NCBI GenBank assembly: GCA_007922305.1
Contig: ML677366.1
Span: 14,914,783-14,978,782 of the forward strand
From: Dermatemys mawii
Taxonomy: Eukaryota > Chordata > Testudines > Dermatemydidae
Direction of reading: 5' to 3'
DNA length: 64,000 nt
The notes below the pieces were generated by a model. The model made no database searches and was not told where the DNA came from. It saw only the letters and a program-made list of their open reading frames with translations. The position numbers and the translations under genes were made by a program. Below, piece after piece: positions 24,001 through 36,000 of this stretch. The first letter of the stretch is position 1. Every line of letters starts with the position of its first letter.

Positions 24001-27000
24001 CCTAGGGCACTCTCTCTGCTCTAGGGCTATACATGAAGGCAGAGCTCAGTGGCAGGGCAGATCTGTGTCCTCAGCTCCAAGGCTCTTGCATGAGCTCTGC
24101 CCTCATGCCCTCTCTGAAAATGATGGGATTGGAGGAGCTCCTGGCATCGTTGCAACAGCTCCTCCTACAGGCACCAAGATCCTGTGACTCATGATCAGTT
24201 CATGAGAGTTGGCAACACTATGACACTGCCTTCCCCTGGCTGCTTGGAGGGGGACTCCTCTTGCCCATAATTACCGCAAACTAGGGGAGCTGCCATTCCA
24301 TCCCTCCATCTCCTGGGGCTGCAGGTGGGACCAAGGAAGAGACCCAGCCCCCAAACTGCTGGAGCTCCGTGGATCACATTGGGGAGGTTCGTGGGCCACA
24401 GATGGCCCATGGGCCACAAGTTTGAGACCCCTGGATTAGATAGTTGGCAACCCTATCTTTTCATGAAGCAGGGAAAAGAGCCCCAACCCAAAATATCTAG
24501 TCAGGATATTTCCGAGAGTTGGCAATACTGAAAATGTAAAAATGTAATAATTTCCTGTATTGGATAGGAGTCTAACATTAACTTAATTTTTCACACATTT
24601 GATTTAGAGCACATAGTATTTATAGCAGCATTTTAATTTCACTAAAGCGCTCTGTCTGGTCCCACAGAAATCTGTGCTGTAGATGGTATATTTTTATCGC
24701 CATAAATTTATATATTTTTATATTTATTTTACCATGCATTACTGCACTCAAGTTATGATCATTCTTGGATATCTGTCTCTCACACAATTCGGTAATAGCA
24801 ATTAGTAACACAGTTTAATTATTCCTTTTTAAAACAGGTGATGAAATTCTGGAACTGAATGGAGAATCGATGTACAGATTAACACATTATGATGCTTTAC
24901 AAAAATTCAAGGTTACGCACTCTCCTCACAGCACAATTTCTAATCTTTACACAAAAGGTGCCCGTGAGCTCAGCCCACTCATTGTTTTTTCTTTCTAGCA
25001 GGCCAAAAAGGGTCTCCTCACTCTTACAGTCAGGACAAGCCTTAGCACCCCTTATTCTGCCTCTAGCTACCTCTCGTCACACTTATGTCACTCTCTGAGC
25101 TCCAGCACTCGGATAACCAAGGAAAACAGCTCTTTCAGTTCAGATGGTGCTGCTGTCTCATTAAGCACCACAAAGCCCAATGACAGGGTCATAATGGAAG
25201 TTTCCTTAAATAAAGGTAAGTGCTAAAATAAACTGAACAAGGAATACATGGAACAAGACATTGATTCACAAACTGAGGGCTCATTTACTTTCTGCATGTT
25301 TGTCCTCACTCTATCCTAATTCCTCCTCTGCTTGCACAGATTTCTTTTCAACTCACCTGATACAGACTCAGTGCCTGCCATGATATCCTGCCAAGCTATG
25401 TATCAATTGGTATCTTTTGCTTTCCATACTTCCACCCATGGTTCCACTCAGGCACTTGATTGACACTTTCAGTTCTGAGACACCATTCACTGAACATTCA
25501 AACTCAGTTAATTAAGCACATTACACAACTCTCATTCTTAATTATACAAATGCTCTATATCAGTGTGAAAATTCATGGCTTTATAAAACAGCTACTTCTT
25601 TTGTCTCTTCCCTCAACTGCTGTGTCTTTCCATACACAAAAAGCAATCACATACATTGAAAATAGGATGACCAGACAGGAAGTGTGAAAAATTGGGTCGG
25701 GGTTGGGAGGGAGGGTAATACGAGCCTATGTAAGAAAAAGACCCCAAAATCAGACTGTCCCTATAAAATCAGGACATCTAGTCACCCTAATTGAAAGAAT
25801 GACTTCATTTAGAGTACAGGATGCACCAAAACATAGAACAAAAGTAAATACGGGAGACTCGTCTCTTGAATAGATTGCATCAACTCTGTATCAATTCAGT
25901 GGTTGCTGACTCTGTTAAGAGGAAGAGTTCTTACAAATCTAAAATGGTTTTGCACAGAAAACAAAAAAAGAGAATAATTTCAGCTTTGGGTGACCAGACA
26001 GCAAGTGTGAAAAATCGGGATGGGGTGGGAGATAATAGGAGCCTATATAAGAAAAAGACCCCAAAATTGGTACTGTCTCTATAAAATTGGGACATCTGGT
26101 CACCCTATTCTGGGTACACACAACCACATTTCTTTCTTAATTTTGCTCCCTCTCTTTGTTATTTCTTATTGTAAAATGATTTGGGATACAGTTTGCATGA
26201 CCGAGCCTTTGCAAAATAAAGCTGCATTGAACTGTATCTGCAACATGCTAACAATGAATGTGTGAACTAAATTTTCAAATGTGGCTCGCAACATTTGTGT
26301 GCATCCTCCTTATACATGCAAAATATCTGCATTTGCATGTGGAAAATGCATAACCGCAAGGATATGGCTCTGTTTTCAACAAGTGTGTTTTGAGGCCACG
26401 GTTTAGAGACTGTACTCCCAAATTATTTTGGTGTTCATGTTTCTTATGCATCTTTTTGATGAACCCTTTCAGAAGCTGGCGTTGGCCTAGGAATTGGCTT
26501 GTGCAGTGTCCCTTACTCCCAGTGCATTTCTGGAGTATTTATCCATACCCTCTCCCCAGGTTCTGTGGCTCATATGGATGGGAGGCTCAGGTATGGTGAA
26601 TGGTTTTGTTGTTTTTTTTTTATCAGAGAACCTTTCAGAATGAAAGTTTCGCCTTCTCCTCCCAGATAAGCTCTGTCATCCCAGATGGAGCTCTCATCTC
26701 TCCAAGCAGAAGGCCAAGTATTGCAATATACAGGAACACGGATGAGGTGGCAAGAAATGGGATTATAATCCAGGAAAATAAGAACTGAGAATGAAAAGAG
26801 ATACATGAGAAAACTGAGGATCAAACTAAGACTGACTTAAATATTGACAATGTCTGTCATTGGGCCAGATGCTTCCCTCTCTCCCACACAAAGTTCAAGT
26901 AAATGGGCTTTGCAGTACATGGGCCTTTAGATGGGATTGAAAGGAGGAATCATTTCTTGGGCCAATTTATTCCCCTACTCCAGGAAAAATGACTAGAGGA

Positions 27001-30000
27001 TCTGCATAGTCACTGATCCACCGACTTTGCCCCTTTCTTCCCCTCCCCAATACTTTTGTGTGCACCCAGAGTGTTCCCAGGTGCAGATGGCATTCAGAGG
27101 CCTTGCACATGTTCCCCAAATTCTATACAGCTTTGCTGCACCTGGGACCTTCCACACCAACAGAAATTTATCCCATTGGATTTGAGAGCTTCATCACCAG
27201 AGGATAACATTAGGAGGACCTGGTACATTGTGTATATTTAGAGTTGTGCAGAACTCAAAAGATTTTTGCTTTAACACCTGTTCTGCACCCTGAATGTACC
27301 TAGAAACTCAGCTGAAAATGCCACAAGTTCTGCAACATTTGAATTGAAACTTTGAAACCCCCAGCACCCATGTGCATGTTTGGGATGGAGGGGGGAGAGG
27401 GCACAATAGTACCCAGTTGTGCCACGTTGGGAATTAGGAAAGACTGCGTTTAACAGTGGACAGAGCTTCCAATAATTAGGATCTAAAAGCTGATTATTAA
27501 TAATTACTCTTCTGCATTTAATATAAAGAACAGACACTGTATAATGTAGCAGTGTTGTTGGTCCCAGGAGATTAGAGACAAAGCGGGTGAGGTAGTATTG
27601 TTCATTGGAAGTAGGTCCCATAAAAGATATTACCTCACCCCGTTTGTCTCTCAGGCATGGTTACTGTCCTTTCTGCCCTTTCAGTAGAAGTAGCAGACTT
27701 TTCACAAGCAAGAAGTGAAATGCTACATTCTAGGCAGGAAGGAAGTTGTGGGTGTAAACGGTACACAACCGGACAGCTTTCTGTGTCATTTTCTGTCTGT
27801 CCTGTCATTATAATACAAAAGGTGCACTGTGAAAAGTGCAGGGAATTCAGATTCATGGAGAATGTACCAATGAGGAAATATCATGTCTCAGTGCTGATTC
27901 CCTTTCCATTTTCTGGGACAAGACCCAGGGAAACATACTAATTTAATCTGTGACCATAACAGAGCTCAACCACATGAATGTATGTTTCTTGCACAGTCAC
28001 AGTTATGTTGGAACAATACACTAGAAATAACAATGTAAAGTCTGCACCTCTTGCTAGATTATTTTTTTTATCCCTTTGTAGGTGTGGAGATGAAATCATA
28101 GAAGTTAATGAAGCACCCGTCCAAAATATGACACTTAATGAAGTTTATGCTGTTCTAAGCCACTGCAGTCCTGGTGCTGTGCAGATTATTATTAGCAGAC
28201 ACCCTGATCCACAGGTAGCATTCCACATTTTTCTGATTTTGAATAAAGCAAATATTGACAAATTAATACTGGTAGCAGAATCGGTAGAAATCACTTTGGC
28301 AAATAAGATGCCGGTGTACATGCAGTGCCTCTGGCTTTACCTAAGATATAGGATAAGATACAACCCAAGATATTTAAATTCAAAATAGTGTGCTGTTTTA
28401 TGTATAGAGATATATGAGGTGCAAGGATCAGTGGAGACGGTGTCTTACATGATAATTCATGTGCTTTGAATAGACAAGAAACAAGTAAAGAAACAAACAA
28501 TGATATACAACATACGCTTCTTAGAAAACAAGAGTATCTGAAACTCAGTCAAATGAAACTTCTCATTGAGGAGTAAGAACCGGGAAAGATGAAATAGACA
28601 CCAACAATAGAATGTGAAGCTCAGTAGTATTGATTTGAAGCTGCTCTCCCAGGATATAATTAAAAGTCAGCATTTTGATTTGACTGAATTTTTCCCAACC
28701 AATTCTTGCTACTATATTGAGTGATATGAAAGAAATATTTTGTCTTTACGGGAACTTTTTTCCACAAATATTTTTAATAGTCTGTTGGACCTATTAACTG
28801 TGCATCTTGGACAATGGATAAGCTACCCTTTATTCTTGAAAAATGTCCCATTTATCTAGATTGTCAATACAGAGGCTTAACTGTACTGAATATATATTAC
28901 TAAGTAAAGGCCTGCAAACCCTTCCTTATGCATGTAATCCTTCCTCACATGCTCAGGCCTATTAATTTCATTGAGACCACTTGCCTGAATAAGGACTATT
29001 TTTGTGAGAAAGGTTTGCAGGAATGGAAAGATGTGTGGTGAGACAATCTTTTGGCGAGCTTTGCAAGACCCAGAATGACATGACATTTTATAGGTATCTG
29101 AACAGCAGCTAAAGGAAGCTGTTTCACAAGCTGTGGAAAACAACAGATTTGGAAGGGAGAGGCAACAATGGAATACTGAAGGTAAGGGAATTCATTCACC
29201 TCGCTGAGACATTGTGACTTAGCAGTGACAGAGATACCAGACTAGTCAAGTAACCTGGAGCAGAAGGAAGAGCATAGAGCTGTACTGCGGAAGTCCATCC
29301 TGAGACATACTGCCACAGACTGGTGTAAAAAGCTCAAGACACCAGGTTGGCTTCCAATGATATGTCTACACCGCAGCTCAGGTAGACAGGCTTGCATTAT
29401 GGGGGCTTGAGCTAGCACACTAAAACCAGCAGTGTGGATGGTGCAGCTTGGGCAGAGACTGGGCTCTGTGCAATAGTGCTGTGCACAGGTTGGTAATTGG
29501 AGTCTCTGTCTGAGCCACAATGTCCACACTGCTATTTTTAGCATGCTAGCTTGAGCCCTGCTAACATGAGTCTGTCTGCCCAGCCTGGAAGGCTTATTCC
29601 CAGTTGCACTATAGACATACCCCAAACATTCCGAGACTCAACCCCAGTGAAGCTGATGCTTTGTGGCAACCCCCACAGCTTTCCTCCCTCTTCTTGCTGT
29701 TCTCAGTAGTTCACACCCTGCCCTCTGTTCTTTCACGACTAAAAACAGCCTTGAATGTGCTTCACAAGAATGTTCTGTTTATCTAATAAGAACAGCCAGA
29801 GCAATACTCTGCCATTTGGGAAGACTGAATCTGGGTTTGATCCTTACACTGGAACCACTGCAGAGGCAACAGGTTTGGCTCTTGGGGTGGACAGTGCCCA
29901 GTCCTATCATCCTCATGGCTGAGTAACACTCCATGTTCAATTAATGGAGCAACATTGATGGGCTCCTGGAAGAGCTGCATCCTTGACTTAAAGGGACGAA

Positions 30001-33000
30001 CTCAGATGCTGGGCCCGAGGTACACCTGGGTGACAAGGGGTATAATTTTCAAAAAGGTGGCATGGTTGCAAACGTTACTGGGATTGCGCCACTGAAACTT
30101 TTTCACTGTGATTTCACTTTCCATTTCTGACTTACTTCCTGTGAGAAACAGACTAGATAATGTTCCTTTCGCACTTTTCTTAACCATTACATTTTCTTCT
30201 GCTCACTTCCTCTGGGGCTTGTTCAGACTTTCTAACCCCCCGTTACTGGCTGAAGCTATTTGATCCAATGTCAGAAGATAAATAATGTGGTGTTAGTTTA
30301 ACATGCAGCCTATCTATGGATGGGAGGAGCATCCCATTTCCCTTGTTGGCAAAGGCACACTAGGTTGCCCTTATGGCTACTTGCCCAGTTCCAGAATGGA
30401 GTGCTATTATTGTAATGCTTTATAATATGAGATACGTTTCACCTTCCCTTTCTCTCTCAAAGGGGTTAATAGATTGAACCAACAGAAAACTATACAGAAC
30501 AGTATATCTATGTAGTACTGTTTGTGTCCGACAATTAAATAAGGATTCCTTGATCTAAAAAGCCTCCACAAATGCTTTCCCCTGTGGTACACCGATCAGA
30601 TAGCTATACTCAACTGGGTTAGTTTTACAGTGGATTTGATTAACAGCCCTAGAAGTAAATGCTTTGAATGCATCTGAGTATTTTCATCAAGGTATATGCT
30701 ACATTTTATATATTTTAATCATGTTGCTGATACAGGTGTTAAAAGACTGGAAACTAGCTGGCATGGCAAATACCAGCATGAAAAACACATTGAGAAGAAC
30801 ACTGCTTATTGCAACCGAAGATCTCAGAAGCTAATGACCCGTTCTAGCAGTGACAGTAGTTACAACCCCAGGTCATCCTGCAGTACTGGCACCCCATACC
30901 AGCTTGCTGACATGAAGGCAAAAGTGCACAGCATTGATGTACCAATTACCAGACAGCCTGGCTTGCTGGATTCATTGTCCAGAACCAGTTTGGAGAACCA
31001 TTCCCCTCCCACTGGCAATGAAGCAGGCCATCCCTCTCAGAACATAAAAAAATCTACAGAGATTCTTGTTAGAAAACCTAAATCATCAAAGCCCAAACCT
31101 CCACCAAGAAAGTATTTTAAACAGGACTGCACAGACACTGACCAGTGTAACACAGACGTTAAAGAGAAGCCTATTGTACACGATGAGGGGAACCCATCTT
31201 CTGCCAATGTTCAGGTGAGGCAAATTCTGCATAGTTCTCATGGTTTTTAGGAAAACCAGCAGGTTTTTTTTTCTTTTAGAATTTTCTTATATTCAGAAGG
31301 TAAAGTGATATATGATCTGTTTAGTCAAGGTTGAACCTCATTTCTAAATAGGACCCCCACAATGAGGGGCGCTAGGCAGAGGAGTGCTGTAATGCATTTG
31401 TCCTTCACTTCAGGAAAACTGTCTTCAAATCCAAACGCAGACAGGAGTGAGAATGAATGTGAAGTTCTCACGGGAGTCCCCAGTGAACATCGGTATAAAA
31501 CAATTTAGAGCATTTGGCAGTCTCTGGTCAAATGGGACTGGAACAGCGGAGGGCTGCAAGCCAGGACTGGGAGGGGAGAGCTTGCATCACTTCTACTGTC
31601 AAGTCAGTATAGTTACCCCCTAACACCAAATTGAGAGCCAAGCTATTCAATAAATAGTAAGATCAGTAAACTACAAGAACAATAATGTGAAACAGTCAGC
31701 ACATTAGCGTGCTCACTGGAGGAAATGCACTGGTATTAGTAACAGTGGGAACAGTTTGCCGAAAATCCCTAATGTAGACAAGGCCTAAATGCTTTAGCTA
31801 TATGATTAAACTAACCATGGAGACTCTCTCCTCTTTTGAAGTCTTTTAAAACTAAGTGAATTACCCTACACAATCAGATGTGCACCCCTCCTACCACCAA
31901 AAGAATTAACACAAACAGAGAAGCAAATTTGCATAGGTCTGAACAGTTCTACGATGTGTGTGTGGAAACTGAGTTGTGGTTTGTTTAAAAAAAGGAACCC
32001 ATTTACCCAGGGTTTAGTAACAGGCTAGTAGAAATTAACAGAATTTAGTGCCAGGTAAAATAAGCAAAACTGAGCAACCATTAGCTAAAGGCTTATCAAT
32101 GAAAATAAACCTACACAACAGTAAAGGCTTTGGTTAAAGTATAGCATAAAGCTAACTAATGAGGACATTTCCGCTTACCATCTAAAATAAGGAGACTTCT
32201 TTCCTATCATCTAAGATGGAGTGCAGTAGAAATATATGCATGCACATCAACAGCTACTATAAAATCAGCTTTGTTGGAAAAAACAGCTAAGACAAGGAAA
32301 ACCAGCTTCTCGAAGTCCCATTTAAAGCAAGTAATTATCTGAGCCAAGAAACAGTGCAATTCTTGGTTACTAAGCTGCAAGTGTCATTCTGCAGTGATAA
32401 GGTGAACAAAAGAAATCCTGAGATCAGTATGCACTAAGCAAAATTTAGTGCAGTCAAAGACAGATTCCTTGGAAAGACTTTTGTTGTCTCTTAGGCAGGT
32501 GGCTGCATGGAAAATAAGGTACTACTTTTCAGAATTTATTTCAGATAATTAAGTGAAAGATTTATTAGTGCCTTCTTTATTTTACTTTATTCCTCAAACA
32601 TGTGCTATTACTCAATTTGAGAAATTCTGGTCACAGTTGTGTGTGTGGTGTCTGCAGATTGTGAACTTACTTTTTTCAAGCCAAAATTGTTTGATTTAAA
32701 ATTTTGACTGTGCTTTAAAATGTACTATTTTACAGACCATAACTATTATTTATAAAGCACCGGCAGTGTACTTAGCACTGTGTCTATATGCAAGTAGATA
32801 CAATCCCTACCAGCCAGGAGCACAGAGTCAGTTGGATCCAGTCGAGTGTTCCAGAATTCCCACTTTGACTGAAGATCTAGGTCTGCAGTGTTATACAAGA
32901 TCAGGCTCCTACTTGGAAGAAAGATGCAAAGCTACTAAGATGCAAAGCTAATTGCACTGGAATGTTAAAATGAATTTGAATCAGGATGATTTACTTTCTG

Positions 33001-36000
33001 TCCCTATGAAAATCATTCATTATTACTCTAACCATTTGCACTATTATGATGTGGTCTCAAGTGAGGGATAAGATCACACTATGATGCGAGATTAGGTAAC
33101 ACCATATTAAAAAGACAGAAGTCATGCTTGGTGACCGAACACAAGGTGCTGTCATCCAGAAGATGATTAGAAAGTGACCCCAGATTAAGACTATCAAGGC
33201 CAGCAATGATCAGGGATTTGACACAGGTAATCCCTTACTATTCCAGGAAAGAGATCCGAGGGAACCCCACCATTGTCACAATGCTCGAGTCACCACGTAG
33301 TTGGATGTTTACAGGATAATCTCACTTTTGTTTCAGAATTTCTCTCTCTTGCTTGTTTATGATTCCTGTAAGTAACACTGGAGCTCTGGCAGATGGTAAC
33401 TTTGTGACATTAGTTATGTCAGTGGTCGTCAAACTGGGGTGCGCGAGACTCCGGCGCCGCCACTGATCCCACCCGGGAAACCGCCGAACTCCCAGGCGGG
33501 ATATTTTAGTACCGCCGAAAGGCTGCCGCGGAAAGTGGAAACATTCGCTTTCCGCGGTGGCATTTCGGTGGACATACCCTCGGGGGGTGGCGTGACTTTT
33601 TCCTTGGTGAGAAGGGGCCGCCGAGGAAAAAGTTTGAAGACTCCTGAGTTACATAAACAACTGAGGAGTCCTTGTGGCACCTTAGAGACTAACACATTTA
33701 TTTGGGCATAAGTTTTCGTGGGCTAGGACCCACTTCATCAGATGCATAGAGTGAAAAATACAGTAGCAGGTATCTTTATACATAGTACATGAAAAGATGG
33801 GAGTTGCTTTACCAAGTGGGAGGTCAGTCTAACGAGTTACATAGTAATCTGGTAATTCTAGAGCATTTGCTAATGGCTGCCTCAAGTGGCATCTACTGTC
33901 ACCTCAAACAGAGCCTCTCATTCTGCATTTCCAACCAAGAACAACAGGGGAAAATGTCTCGAAGTTCCAGCCATGAATTGGGTTCATTACCCCCAAACAC
34001 AAAATTGTAAAGAACACACAAAGAAAAGCACTGTGTAGAATAAAGACAGACACTAGACAGTTCATTTTCTGTCTTCGCTTAACTGATTTGCAAGAGATTA
34101 CTGTGTGGCTGGGTTTAGAAATCTAAAATTGTAGCAACCAATATCTTGCTTTGTGGTGATACACAACACACACAAAATGCATCAAAATTTGAGATGTTAA
34201 TAAAAAAATTAACACTGTGTTTACATGCATACATAAAATATTTTGCTTCCTTTTTTGGAGCACAGAACAAATCAGACTTTCTGCTGTTTAATATTTATTC
34301 TCATCAAATTAAAAACAAGAAAATGAAGAACATTTTTCTACATGCTCATATATAATGTGGTTTGTGCAATTACATTTTGACATGGTTCTATTTCCTGTTT
34401 ATTCCACAGGAAGCAGGAGACCTGCTGCTACAGGGAAATAAAACAGTTATAACCCACAGTCTCTCTGCAACTTCTATAACACCAAGAGGTACTGAACACT
34501 CAGCTGCAGTGTCAGCAGACAGAGACCAAGAGAGGAAAGCAAACCCAGGTAGGTGTTTCATTCCATTTGCCTTAAAAGCAACCTCCATCAGTGCATAAAA
34601 TATTTAGCAGGGTTAATGAGTTTTGCATTCGTTTCAATTTCATCTTTAAAAACAGACTGCGGCAAAATGTAAGTTACTGGATGAACAGACAAATTTCTAC
34701 ATAATTGTGCATTAACTAGATCTGACTCGAAGTGTGAACGACACCAAAAGAAGATGAATGAATTGTCTGTTATTAAAGAGAATAAATGGTAATTGGCGTA
34801 CAAAAAGCACTAGTTGTTTTCAGATGATACTTTCTTTATTTGTTTATATTAAAAACTGCCTGTTACTGAATTTTATTTTTAGTATGTACTACAGGACATT
34901 TTTGATTTATAGTTTCAAAACTGAACAGCATGTAATATAGATAATTGACGGGAAGTTGTTGCACTGTTGATTCTGTTAGCGAAATGAAGTGAAATGGTAG
35001 CTAGTAGTATTTTAAATGGCAACAGTTCCTGAGCAGTTATTCTTTTCACTGTACTGAAATAAATCATCATAAAAACCCCGCAACCCATCACCACTGTCCT
35101 GTCTGCACCAACAGTCAGAAAGAGGTTTAATAAGTCCATGATATATAAAACATCCTACATCAAAGAGAAAATGGTCTACACTAGAGAAGTGCACAGATCC
35201 ATTTGGAGAGACATGTAGACACATCAGTCAAAGAGAGGGCTCTGAGAGATAATATTTAAAGAACATGCTCTAAAAAATTTTTATCTGCTGCCATACCAGC
35301 TAGTTCAATCTGCTGTAATGAAGAAGACATACATTTAGTCTTATATTTTAACATGACAGTGCTGTAGCATGCACAATGATTTCAATGTCCCAGTATGTCA
35401 GGAAAGAGGGTTACCTGTAGAGGTTACATGTCCCTTGAGGGAAGTGGCTAGCACCAAAGAGCCTGGATTTGCAGCTAAATCCAGTATCAGCACAAGATGG
35501 CTGCTGCCATAATGAAACAGAACTTTAAGAGTTGTAACATTAAATAATCTGATGGAGGCTCTGGTAGAGCAGCTCACAGGCAGTGAAACATTAGCGATGC
35601 ATGGAAAGGGGTCTGTGGAAGGAATGAAAAGAAAGCTTATGTATAATAATTTTTTCTACAACACAGGGAATCCTATCTTATCAATACAAAGGCCTGTACT
35701 TAGAAGACAATCACGGGTAGATTACAGTCCTGATACAACAGCAGAAGACCCTTGGGTTAGAATTTCTGATTGCATCAAAAGCTTGTTTAATCCTACTATG
35801 AGTGAAGAAAGCAGTCACTTAGACCCTAACAACAACACAAATGAAGAAAATCAAAGTCCCAGCTGTCCAGAGGTAGTGCTGCAGAAATCAGAAGCAGAAG
35901 ACGGTGCAAAAGGCCACAAATCAGATGAAAGTGACACTGGGAAAAAGGGCCCTCCAGTAGCACCTAAACCAGCCTGGTTTCGCCAAAGTCTAAAAGGTTT

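Noticed and set aside
31414..31491. Possible extra IL16 exon (ACTTCAG|GAA ... ATCG|GTATAA)
   Set aside because: It is phase 0 in and phase 1 out, so it cannot join exon 15 (phase 0), and no similarity to IL16 was seen. Exons 14 and 15 join directly in frame.
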